NCBI GenBank assembly: GCA_043783155.1 | Contig: JAYVZS010000054.1 | Span: 1 to 64,000, forward strand | Length of the DNA stretch: 64,000 bases | DNA from: JAPLDA01 sp043783155 | GTDB taxonomy: Bacteria > Bacteroidota > Bacteroidia > AKYH767-A > 2013-40CM-41-45 | Direction: 5' to 3' | In this document: positions 8,124 to 17,100 of the stretch, one piece after another | How positions within the stretch are numbered: position 1 is the first letter of the stretch | How the letters are laid out: each line of letters starts with the position of its first letter | Notes under the pieces: generated by a model | What the model was told of the DNA's origin: nothing | Databases searched by the model: none | Seen by the model: only the letters and a program-made list of their open reading frames with translations | Translations under genes and position numbers: made by a program

Positions 8124-8477
8124 ATGCAAACAAAAAAAAACAGAACTAGTGAAAAATCAGAAACCGCTTCTCTAAAGGTTATTGTTGTGGAAAATGACCA
8201 GGCGAGGATTGAGCGCGAGATCGAAAAGAACATCCAGAAGATCAGAGCACTCATTCGTAAACTTCGACCGGCAGACCGACAGAAATATTTTGACGGTTTA
8301 CTTTCTCACATGCTGAGTGAGCCTGTTGAATTATCGCAACACCCGAATTCGATGAATAAAAAACGGAATTCAGAAAAAGATTATAGTACTCTTTCTTTTG
8401 CTGAGATGAAATTAATTGAGGAATTGTCCTTGAAGATCGAACAACTTTACAGGACAATGGATCAAGATCTTTCCTGA
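8124..8477 (+). CDS. Small hypothetical charged helical protein
   Basis: 117 aa from ATG 8124. An upstream in-frame start at 8028 would overlap the kinase and add a poorly folded segment, so 8124 is preferred. The protein is rich in Lys, Glu and Arg with two helical stretches (ARIEREIEKNIQKIRALIRK and the terminal LIEELSLKIEQLYRTMDQ) and a disordered middle. No family recognised. It lies 73 bp behind the histidine kinase and before a strong terminator, so it is probably the last gene of that transcript. Confidence 0.55.
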   Translation: MQTKKNRTSEKSETASLKVIVVENDQARIEREIEKNIQKIRALIRKLRPADRQKYFDGLLSHMLSEPVELSQHPNSMNKKRNSEKDYSTLSFAEMKLIEELSLKIEQLYRTMDQDLS

Positions 8478-8510
8478 GCTAAAACGACCCCTACATTTTT
8501 TCAGGAATTT

Positions 8511-8547
8511 AATGCAGTCCCGCTAAAACCGGGATTGCATTTTTATT
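8511..8547 (+). terminator. Rho-independent terminator
   Basis: AATGCAGTCCCG (8511-8522) pairs over 12 positions (one G-T) with CGGGATTGCATT (8530-8541) around a 7-nt loop and runs into TTTTATTATT. It closes the kinase / small-protein transcript. Confidence 0.8.
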
Positions 8548-8655
8548 ATTTATACATCAACTTTCTGCCGAGTTTTTTTCTTTAATCATAATGGAAAGCT
8601 AAACTCATTGTTGGATGATTTTATTTTTTTACTTTTATTCGCTTAAAGAGTAAGG

Positions 8656-9318
8656 GTGAAAAAAATTGTAAAAAAACATTCGCTTGCAGTTCGTTGGTTT
8701 CATTGGCTCAACTTTCCGATTCTCTTCGTCATGATCTGGAGTGGTTTACTCATCTACTGGGCTAATGATATTTACAAACTCGGTTGGGGCGATACCACCA
8801 TCCTGAAATTTTTTCCCGATACATTTTACAAGGCTTTAAACGTTCCTTTTCAACTGGCGAAAGGAATGTCGTTTCATTTTCTTTTTATGTGGCTCTTTGC
8901 CATCAACGGATTCCTCTATGTACTCTATACTTTTATTTCCGGTGAATGGCGTGTGCTGTTTCCGAACCGTCATTCTTTCAAAGAAGCGTGGCAGGTTTTA
9001 TTGCATGATTTATACCTCAGTAAGAAAAAACTTCCGGAACGTAAATTTAACGGAGCACAACAAATCGCTTATACTTCTATTATCTTTATGGGAATTGGTT
9101 CTTTGCTTACGGGCCTGGCCATTTACAAGCCGATACAGTTTGCATTCATTACAAAAATATTAGGAGGATATGAGGCCGCACGTATAGAACATTTTGTTCT
9201 TACGATTGGTTATGTATTGTTTTTTGTCATCCACATTATGCAGGTGATTCGTGCCGGGTGGAATAACTTCAGAGCCATGGTGGCGGGGTGGGAAGTGGTG
9301 GAGGAGGAAGATGTTTGA
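8656..9318 (+). CDS. Membrane cytochrome b (b561/hydrogenase b-subunit type)
   Basis: 220 aa with a GTG start at 8656. Four to five membrane helices; the first carries RWFHWLNFPILFVMIWSG with H16 and preceding H8. Later helices hold H residues in KGMSFHFLFMW, ARIEHFVL and FFVIHIMQV, giving enough axial ligands for two b hemes. This is the di-heme b-type membrane subunit that passes electrons between quinol and a periplasmic partner. The next gene encodes a molybdopterin oxidoreductase, so the two probably form one redox complex, comparable in logic to MsrPQ although the cytochrome belongs to another family. Confidence 0.85.
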   Translation: MKKIVKKHSLAVRWFHWLNFPILFVMIWSGLLIYWANDIYKLGWGDTTILKFFPDTFYKALNVPFQLAKGMSFHFLFMWLFAINGFLYVLYTFISGEWRVLFPNRHSFKEAWQVLLHDLYLSKKKLPERKFNGAQQIAYTSIIFMGIGSLLTGLAIYKPIQFAFITKILGGYEAARIEHFVLTIGYVLFFVIHIMQVIRAGWNNFRAMVAGWEVVEEEDV

Positions 9319-9360
9319 GAGGGTTTGTGTGTTTGAGTATTTATGTGTTGAAGTGTTGAA

Positions 9361-9392
9361 GAGAGTGGGAGAGTGGGAGAGTGGGAGAGTGT
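9361..9392. repeat. Four tandem 8-bp units
   Basis: Three copies of GAGAGTGG followed by GAGAGTGT, in the 127-bp gap between the cytochrome and oxidoreductase genes. A related single copy (GGGAGAGTGTAAAA) lies at about 18797, also just upstream of a gene. Purine-rich on the + strand; copy number may vary through replication slippage. Confidence 0.75.
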
Positions 9393-9445
9393 ATAAAAAG
9401 ATAATCAAGGTAGCCGTAAAATATTTTACTTAGGTTTAATGCAGA

Positions 9446-10258
9446 ATGAAGGAAGAAGAAAATAAAATGGATGATCAGTTCAGAAAAACAGTGAGGCGAA
9501 AAACCATTCGTTCGTTTGCGTGGTTTTTTCTTTTTTTTGTTTTGCTTTTTGCCGGATGGAAGTGGCTCGTGAGCCGGCCGCAGGATGAAGGCGCTTTGCG
9601 TCCGCTTAGAAAAGTGATGAATGCCAACGAAAAAATTTTTTCAAAAGTATTCAGCGAGCAGCATCTTGCTCCTGAATATCCGAAGACATCTGCAGTAAGC
9701 GAAGTGCGGGTGAATGGTGATCTTGGTATGGGCGCAGAGTATGATACTTCCGAATGGCAACTGGAAGTTGTGCGTTACTCCGCTCATGTATCAGTGCCCG
9801 GGGATACTTTTTATGTTTCACTTTCTGATTTGAAAAAATTGCCAAAGACCGAAGTTATCTTTAACTTTAAATGCATTGAAGGATGGAGCCAGGTAACGTG
9901 GTGGGGCGGAGTAAAATTTTCTGATTTTGCCGCTGCTTATAAGTTGGGAACAAAATCGGGAAATGCGCCCGACAAAAATCATCCCGAAGACATTGTTCCT
10001 TATGCGGGTTTATATACTCCCGGCATGGAATATTATGTGGGCATCGACATGGCAAGCATGCTTCATCCCCAGACAATTCTTTGCTATGAAATGAACGGAA
10101 AGCCATTGCCGTCAGAGCAAGGTGCGCCGTTACGTTTAATTATTCCGGTGAAGTACGGCGTGAAACACATCAAGCGCATCGGCACACTTTATTTTTCTGA
10201 TACGCCGCCACCGGATTATTGGGCAGAGCAGGGATATGATTATTATGCGGGACTTTGA
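9446..10258 (+). CDS. Membrane-anchored molybdopterin oxidoreductase (sulfite oxidase fold)
   Basis: 270 aa. A basic N terminus (VRRKTIRS) precedes one membrane helix at residues 23-41, then a sulfite-oxidase/MsrP-like catalytic domain. C143 in NFKCIEGWSQVTWWG is the expected Cys ligand of molybdenum; GMEYYVGIDMASMLHPQTIL and GAPLRLIIPVKYGVKHIKRI are conserved pterin-binding segments. The family reduces or oxidises S- or N-oxides; the substrate here is unknown. The gene follows the cytochrome b gene and should receive or deliver electrons through it. The Arg pair at 17-18 could be a weak twin-arginine signal, as cofactor-loaded enzymes need. Confidence 0.85.
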   Translation: MKEEENKMDDQFRKTVRRKTIRSFAWFFLFFVLLFAGWKWLVSRPQDEGALRPLRKVMNANEKIFSKVFSEQHLAPEYPKTSAVSEVRVNGDLGMGAEYDTSEWQLEVVRYSAHVSVPGDTFYVSLSDLKKLPKTEVIFNFKCIEGWSQVTWWGGVKFSDFAAAYKLGTKSGNAPDKNHPEDIVPYAGLYTPGMEYYVGIDMASMLHPQTILCYEMNGKPLPSEQGAPLRLIIPVKYGVKHIKRIGTLYFSDTPPPDYWAEQGYDYYAGL

Positions 10259-10406
10259 ACTAAGAGTTAAGAACCAAGAATCAAGAATCTGGTCCGCAGC
10301 TTCCAGCTTGCTGGTCGCTTCGTCACCTCATCACTTTCCAACCCACTTTCCCTGTAAATATCCGAACAACACAACACAAAAATTTGTTAACACTCTCTTA
10401 ATTCCT

Positions 10407-10436
10407 TTTGCTTCCTGTTATCTTCTTTCTAAATTG
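10407..10436 (+). promoter_or_regulatory. Probable promoter of the M16 peptidase gene
   Basis: TTTG at 10407-10410 is followed after 19 bp by TAAATTG at 10430-10436, a near match to the Bacteroidota -7 box. The start codon lies 32 bp further on. The -7 box is one base off consensus, so the call is tentative. Confidence 0.35.
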
Positions 10437-10468
10437 CCGCCTCTTAAACCAAACTCAAAACCAAAATC

Positions 10469-13267
10469 ATGAAACGTTTTACTTCTTCATTGTTAATGTT
10501 TTTTCTTTTCATCGTTGCTGCACATGCGCAGGATGATCTAAAAACTGTTTTACCTGTCGATCCTTCAATCCGAACAGGTGTGTTGTCGAATGGCATGCGG
10601 TATTATGTTCGCTATAACAAAAAACCGGAGCACCGCGCCGAACTTCGTCTTGCCGTGAATGCAGGTTCCACCGCCGAAGACGATGATCAGCTCGGACTGG
10701 CCCATCTTACCGAGCACATGTCTTTCAACGGGACCAAGAATTTTAAGAAAAGTGAATTGGTGGATTACCTTGAATCCATCGGTACTAAGTTCGGGCCTGA
10801 TCTGAACGCATACACAAGCTTCGATGAAACAGTGTACATGATTCAGCTTCCTACCGATACAGAATCGATTATCCAGAAAGGTTTTCAGATACTCGACGAC
10901 TGGGCGCACAATCTCAGTCATGACTCCACTGAAATTGAAAAGGAACGTGGCGTTGTGGTAGAAGAATGGCGTCTCGGACAAGGTGCTGATGAACGCATGC
11001 GTAGAAAATACTGGCCGATTCTTTTTAAAGATTCTCGTTATGCCGTGCGTTTACCAATCGGTACCAAAGAAATTATTGAAGGATCCAAGCAATCAACACT
11101 AAAGAGATTTTATACTGACTGGTATCGTCCCGATCTCATGTGTGTGGTAGCTGTCGGAGATTTTGATGTCAACAAAATTGAAAAACTGATCAAGGAAAAA
11201 TTTTCCGCTATTCCGGTAAAGCAGAATCCACGTCCGATAAAATCGTGGCCTGTTCCCGATACAAAAGATTTGATGATCGCCACTGCAACGGATAAAGAAG
11301 CACGTTATGCATCTGTTGAATTGGTTTACAAGCAACCGAAAGAGATCGAAAAAACTGTTGGTGATTATCGCAAGAACATAGTCGCGCAACTATATACCAG
11401 CATGCTCGGTTCACGCATGTCTGAATTACAGCGCCAGGCGGAACCACCATTCATGGCTGCTTTCAGTGGCTATGGAAATTTCGTACGGACAATCGATGCA
11501 TATACCTCGCAGGCGATTTGTAAAGAGGATGGAATTGAAAAAGCATTGGTCACTCTTGTAACAGAAAATGAACGAGTGAGAAGATTTGGTTTTACCAGGA
11601 CAGAACTTGAACGTCAGAAAACCGAGTTGTTGAGAGGGATGGAAGAGGCCTACAACGAGCGTGATAAAACAGAATCGAAAGGATTGTCGATGGAATTGGT
11701 GAGAAACTTCCTCGATGCCGAACCGATTCCCGGAATTGAATATGAATACAATATATATAAGAAATACCTTCCCGGAATTACATTAGACGAAGTGAACAAA
11801 CTTTCTCAGCAATGGATTACCGAAGGAGCAAATGCTGATGTTATTATTACAGCTCCTGACAAACCAACTTTAAAAATGCCGGGCGACGATCGCATACGTG
11901 AAATTGTGAAAGGCATGCGTACGATTGATGTAAAACCTTACGAAGACAAAGTGATTGACAAGCCATTGCTTGCAAAGAAACCGACAGCTACAAAAGTTGT
12001 GGATACAAAAGAAGTAAAGGAATTTGGAATCACAGAATGGAAATTGGCTAATGGTGCCCGCATAATTCTGAAGCCGACTGATTTTAAGAACGATGAGATT
12101 CTTTTTTCGGCCTCTTCTTATGGTGGTTCATCCTTGTATCCCGATAAGGATTACATGTCAGCTTTATATTGTGCTGGCATTATAGATGAATCCGGCCTTG
12201 GTGAGTTTGACGCAACTTCCTTGGAAAAATTATTGTCAGGAAAGATTGCGAATGTTTCTCCAAGCGTAAGTGAACTTCAGCAAGGACTAAACGGAAAATG
12301 CGCACCAAAGGATTTAGAGACGATGTTGCAGATGATGTATCAGTATTTCATGGCTCCGCGAAAAGATGAAACAGCATTCAAATCGCTGATAGAAAAACAA
12401 AAAGGGTTCCTTCAGAACCGGAACTCCGATCCGAATTCAATTTTCCGCGATACTGTTTCGTATGCCATGTCGCAATACAATTACAGGAGTCGCCCGATGA
12501 CAATTGATATTTTGAAGGAAGTAAACCTGGATCGCGCTTTTGAAATTTACAAAGAGCGTTTCTCTGACGCAAGCAATTTTACTTTCTTCTTCGTTGGTAA
12601 TTTCAAGCCGGAAGAACTGAAGCCGATGGTGGAAACCTACATTGGCGGATTGCCTTCGCCGAAGAAGGGTGAAACATGGAAAGATCTTGGTATCACTCCT
12701 CCTAAAGGTTTGCTGGAGAAAACTGTTAAGAAAGGTATCGAGCCGAAGAGTGCGGTGAGCCTTCGTTTCACGATGCCATTCGAATACAACCGAAATAACC
12801 GTAACCAGGTAAATGCATTGATGAAATTAGTGAATATCAAACTGCGTGAATCACTTCGTGAAGATAAGAGTGGTGTGTACGGAGTAAGTTGCAGTGCAAG
12901 TCCGAAACATTATCCGAAACAAGGACTTGAAGTTACGATTGGTTTCGGTTGCGCTCCAAAGAATGTGGATTCGCTGATCATTGCCGCTTTCGCTGTCATT
13001 GAAAAAATTAAGAAAGAAGGTTGCAACGAGAAAGACCTGGTAAAGGTGAAGGAAACTTCAATACGTGAACGTGAAACCGGTTTGAAGGAAAACGGATTCT
13101 GGATGGGTGTACTCAGTTCAAATTACATGAATGGAGAAAACATTCTTGACCTCCTTTCTTATACTGATTTTGTAAACAACCTGAAGGGCGATGACTTTGC
13201 CAAATTTGCGAATCAATATTTGAAATCGGAAAACTATGCCAAGTTCGTGCTGATGCCGGAGAAATAA
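10469..13267 (+). CDS. Secreted M16 family zinc metallopeptidase
   Basis: 932 aa. Signal peptide MKRFTSSLLMFFLFIVAAHA with cleavage before QDD. The inverted zinc motif HxxEH is H79-L-T-E82-H83, and the distal Glu lies in the EIEKERGVVVEEW segment about 75 residues on. Two M16 halves follow each other: an active N-terminal half and a C-terminal half lacking HxxEH, the pitrilysin/insulinase-like single-chain arrangement. It should cleave small peptides or unfolded segments in the periplasm or at the surface. Monocistronic between a probable promoter and a strong terminator. Confidence 0.93.
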   Translation: MKRFTSSLLMFFLFIVAAHAQDDLKTVLPVDPSIRTGVLSNGMRYYVRYNKKPEHRAELRLAVNAGSTAEDDDQLGLAHLTEHMSFNGTKNFKKSELVDYLESIGTKFGPDLNAYTSFDETVYMIQLPTDTESIIQKGFQILDDWAHNLSHDSTEIEKERGVVVEEWRLGQGADERMRRKYWPILFKDSRYAVRLPIGTKEIIEGSKQSTLKRFYTDWYRPDLMCVVAVGDFDVNKIEKLIKEKFSAIPVKQNPRPIKSWPVPDTKDLMIATATDKEARYASVELVYKQPKEIEKTVGDYRKNIVAQLYTSMLGSRMSELQRQAEPPFMAAFSGYGNFVRTIDAYTSQAICKEDGIEKALVTLVTENERVRRFGFTRTELERQKTELLRGMEEAYNERDKTESKGLSMELVRNFLDAEPIPGIEYEYNIYKKYLPGITLDEVNKLSQQWITEGANADVIITAPDKPTLKMPGDDRIREIVKGMRTIDVKPYEDKVIDKPLLAKKPTATKVVDTKEVKEFGITEWKLANGARIILKPTDFKNDEILFSASSYGGSSLYPDKDYMSALYCAGIIDESGLGEFDATSLEKLLSGKIANVSPSVSELQQGLNGKCAPKDLETMLQMMYQYFMAPRKDETAFKSLIEKQKGFLQNRNSDPNSIFRDTVSYAMSQYNYRSRPMTIDILKEVNLDRAFEIYKERFSDASNFTFFFVGNFKPEELKPMVETYIGGLPSPKKGETWKDLGITPPKGLLEKTVKKGIEPKSAVSLRFTMPFEYNRNNRNQVNALMKLVNIKLRESLREDKSGVYGVSCSASPKHYPKQGLEVTIGFGCAPKNVDSLIIAAFAVIEKIKKEGCNEKDLVKVKETSIRERETGLKENGFWMGVLSSNYMNGENILDLLSYTDFVNNLKGDDFAKFANQYLKSENYAKFVLMPEK

Positions 13268-13289
13268 TTCAGGTAGATGCAGTTGGAAA

Positions 13290-13326
13290 TAAAAAATGCA
13301 GCACCGAAAGTGCTGCATTTTTTTTA
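13290..13326 (+). terminator. Rho-independent terminator
   Basis: ATGCAGCAC (13296-13304) pairs with GTGCTGCAT (13310-13318) around loop CGAAA, flanked by an A-run on the left and eight T on the right. The flanking A- and T-runs make it potentially bidirectional, serving the peptidase gene and possibly the convergent receiver gene. Confidence 0.9.
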
Positions 13327-13507
13327 CATATCAAGTGATTTAAGAATCGGAAAGATCATAGCCATGTCATGCTGGAAGCAACTTGTTTATTAGGTGTGGG
13401 TATTTTCTAATTGCCTGGATGGTAAATTTTAAGAGATAAATCTTAAGCTAGAGATTCTTCCAGAATGACATACTACATATTAGCGACTGACTTTAATCCC
13501 GGATAAT

Positions 13508-14008
13508 TCAATTCATCATCCTCGAAACAATGAAGCCGATGATCAACGCAATTACCAATACGGCAAGAATCGTATTGAAAACTTTCTGCGTACCAAGATT
13601 TTTTTTCAGGCTCGCTTGTCCACGGATGTTGTTAAGTATAATTTCAAGACGGTGAAAAGTGCTTTCATTTTTTACAATGTAATCATACGCACCGTATTTC
13701 ATGGTGTTGGCAGCGATTTCAGTTTTTTCCTGTGAGGAAAGGAAAATGATCGGGACATTCGGAAACTGTTCTTTCAGTTTTTTCAAAACCATTAAGCCGT
13801 TCATCGCTTCCGCGTTTATGGAGTCGAGGTGATAATCAAGAACGATGACATCCGGCTCAAGATAAATTCCGCTGATGGCTGATTCGCCTGAATCAAAAGA
13901 AGTGATGGAAGATCCCGGAAATTTTCGTTCGAAAAAATCTTTCTGCATTTCTGTCATTGCCGGATCATCATCAACAATTGCAATTTTAAAATTTTGATGC
14001 GTGTACAT
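13508..14008 (-). CDS. Receiver domain with C-terminal membrane helix
   Basis: 166 aa. Residues 8-128 are a CheY-like receiver: acidic pocket D13-D15 in AIVDDDPAM, phosphoacceptor D58 in VIVLDYHLD, switch Ser91-92 (IIFLSSQEK) and K113 (YIVKNES). A basic linker (GQASLKKNLGTQK) then leads to one hydrophobic helix at about 143-162 (VFNTILAVLVIALIIGFIVS) and a short tail. There is no DNA-binding or enzymatic output; the protein appears tail-anchored to the inner membrane with the receiver in the cytoplasm. No kinase is adjacent. Function unknown; a phosphorylation-dependent partner at the membrane is the simplest idea. Confidence 0.88.
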   Translation of the reverse strand: MYTHQNFKIAIVDDDPAMTEMQKDFFERKFPGSSITSFDSGESAISGIYLEPDVIVLDYHLDSINAEAMNGLMVLKKLKEQFPNVPIIFLSSQEKTEIAANTMKYGAYDYIVKNESTFHRLEIILNNIRGQASLKKNLGTQKVFNTILAVLVIALIIGFIVSRMMN

Positions 14009-14086
14009 GCTTGTTCCTGATTAATTGCTGTGAAGATAGAAGAAAAGTATTTAATTGGAAAACGGGTTGAAGATAAGCAGTATCAT

Positions 14087-14146
14087 CTTCATGCCTTCTT
14101 GTCTTTGTGGTAAAAAAATAAACCACAAAGACACGAAGGCATGAAG
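14087..14146. repeat. 25-bp inverted repeat between convergent-like ends
   Basis: The left arm (14087-14111, starting CTTCATGCCTTC) and right arm (14122-14146, ending GGCATGAAG) are complementary at 24 of 25 positions around an A-rich 10-nt spacer. The core reads as a CTTTGTGGT / ACCACAAAG pair. Very similar palindromes built on this core are, from memory, scattered in many unrelated bacterial genomes. It lies downstream of the AddA-like gene and upstream of the receiver gene, so it could double as a terminator on the minus strand. Confidence 0.75.
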
Positions 14147-14165
14147 TAACATGAGGGTATAAGAA

Positions 14166-17100
14166 TTATTTAATCCGTTTCACTTTCTTCTCATTCACAT
14201 ACACCAGGTATTTCTCAACGTCAACATACTTCATCGATGAAAGAACTTCAGCATAACGAACGACCTGTTTTTCATGGGCAGCCAATTCTTTTCCGGTTTT
14301 GAAATCAATAACAATGGCTTTGTTGCCTTTGATCAATACTCTGTCGGGTCGCACTATTTCTCCGTCAGGAAGAATGATTTCGCGTTCTGATTTTACAGTC
14401 CATTCCTTGCTGAAAAAATTACTGACTTCAGGAAGTGCAAGAAGCGCTTGTATTTTCTCTTCCAGGTTTTTCTTTTCTTCCTCTGAAAACAATCCTTCGA
14501 AATAATATTTACTGATCGTCTTTTCAATTTCATCTTCCGAATTGATCTCCGAAAGAATTTTATGAACGAGAATTCCGTAATTGATTTTCGAAGTTCCGGG
14601 CGATTGAATCAACTCAAGAAGATCATTCGCATGTGTCGTAATGCCGATCCTGTCGTGCCATCGATTTGATGGATAACTGTTCAGTGTAATGCCGATGTCT
14701 TTTCTCTTGTCTTCTTTCTTCTGATGAACCATCAGTTCTCCAAACGAAAAGTTGCCTTCTTCAGTAATCAGTTGTTTCCATTTTTCGTTTCGCTTAATCA
14801 AACGGCAGATCAACTTTCCTGTTGTATTCAAATCATTCTCTTTGTCGACGGGAGAAAAAATATAGAGCTGTTCTTCGGCACGCGTGAAGGCGACATAAAG
14901 TAAGTTGATGTTGTCGATGACTGCGTTCGTAATTTCTTCCCGATACGATTCATGAAACGATGTGTCGAGTAATTTTTTAGAAGACGATAAAGGAACCGAA
15001 CCAAGTTCATTGAAAGGAGGTACTTCACTGGTGACCCAAAGAATATCACGGCTATCCGGTACCAACTTCCATTCTGTAAATGGCATGATCACAACAGGAA
15101 ATTGCAATCCTTTCGATTTGTGAATCGTCATGATCCGGATGGCATCTTCGTTTTCAGGAATGGTGACGGAACAATTTCTGACCGTGTCACTTTCTTCCCA
15201 CCACTCCAGAAACCCGTTGAGACTGGAATTATTTTTTGTCGCGTATTCAAGAACGAGATCCTGGAACCGTTGAATGTATGCATCCGGTTTTTTATTTAAC
15301 CCGAAAATTCTGACAAGTTGCTCGCTGAGCTCATACACGGGAAGTTTACTCAGATAGAGCAAGTGTTCCGTAAAATCAGGAGGCAGGATTTTATTGAAGA
15401 GAGTTTCATCGAAATTCTTAACATCAAACAATGTATTTGCAACCGCTCTTTTTTTGCTTCTTGATTTAGTTGACCGGTGATCAGAAAAAATCGCGTGAAG
15501 ATCATCGTTCTTGCTGTTGTTTAGATAAACGGCATAGTAATACAATACTTCGCTGCGTGCTATCTGGTTGTGATGATCCGAAAGGAAATGACAAACGTGA
15601 ATGAGGAACTGGATGACAGCAGAGCGCGATAGGAGCAGGGAGTCAGGGGAAAGGATTTTCGTAATTCCGTTTTCAAAAAGAAAATCCGCCACTTCATTCC
15701 CTTCAAAATTATTTCGGACGAGAATGGAAATATCACTCATGGAATAATTTTGCTTCGGCAAATCACGGATTATGGCGAGCATATCATTCAGCGCTTTCTC
15801 TTTCCACTTCAAAGGATCATTTCCTTCTTCCACTTCAATCGCTTTGTCATCTTCGAAAAAACGGACACTTACATAGCCGCCTGAATCATTTTTCTTTGTC
15901 ACGTCCTGTTTCAAAGAATCGGAGTAAATAAGTTGAAGTAAAGCATCTTCATGTAGTTCAAGATCGCTGTTAACGAGCGTCGGAACGTTGCTGAAGAATG
16001 TGTTATTGAATTCAATGATGTTGCGCTTGCTGCGGAAGTTGGTTGCCAGGTTCTCTTCGCTGATAATGGAATCAAATTGCATTAAATCTTTTCGAAGTTC
16101 GCGGGCAAGCAGGTTCATGTTTCCTCCGCGCCACCGGTAGATGGATTGTTTTGCGTCTCCTACAACCATGCAAAAATTTCCGCTGCCGAGCGAATTGATG
16201 ATCAGTGGTAACAGATTTTTCCATTGAAGATCGGAGGTGTCCTGGAATTCATCAATGAGAAAATGAGAATATTTGTTACCCGTCTTTTCAAAAATAAACG
16301 GAGCGTCATCGGTGGAAATAAATGAATGAAGAATTTTCGGTGTGTCGGAAATCATCACGGTGTTTTTTTCTTCCCGGTATTCGCTGAGTTTTTTTTGCAG
16401 ATCATTTACAATGCCGAGGACATAAATCTTTTTTAAGACCTCGATACATCCGGCGTAACGCTGAAATTCCTCTTCTATATAGTGACTGATTTTTTGCAGA
16501 TGTTTCAGCAAGCTATTTTCAACCAGGTCAATGATTTCATTTTTTCGTTTCGAAGTTTTTGGAACCCAATTTTCAGAAGAGTCAAGTGCTTTCAAAACAT
16601 ACGAATTCTGTTTGTATTTATCGGGCCCATTGTTGGTTCTGATTTTATTAAAGTATCCCGCAACGCCTTTTTCTTTCTGAGTAAAATCATCGCTGCTGAA
16701 TCCATTTTGGGAGATGGTATTGACCGCTTCATCACCGAATTTTTTCATCGTACTTTCAAAAGCTTTTTTAATTGCCTTCAATTGTGCGAAAACATTTCCG
16801 ATTTTTTCTCTTGTGAGAGATTGATCCGATATCGATTTCTCTTTAAACAATTGTTGGGCGATCGAACGGATATCTCCTTCGATACTCCAGCTTTTTTCAT
16901 CGTCTAATTTCTGAAGGACAAGATCACTCAGCCATTCGGTAAGTTCAGTGTCCTTTCCAACATCGTTTAATAATTTCTCAACGATTGCCTCGATGACTTC
17001 ATCCTGTCTCATTTCAACTTCAAACCGAAGCGGCAGATGAATTTCTCTTGCGAGTGAACGCATCACTTTTTGAAAAAAACTGTCTATCGTACAAACAGAA

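Noticed and set aside
9251..9433. 60-codon frame across the 8-bp repeat
   Set aside because: It is made of the tandem repeat and the end of the cytochrome gene; low-complexity translation.
10259..10468. Repeated AAGAATC words and a CCAGC TT GCTGG hairpin before the M16 gene
   Set aside because: Short and common; no unit structure and no evidence for function beyond a probable promoter nearby.
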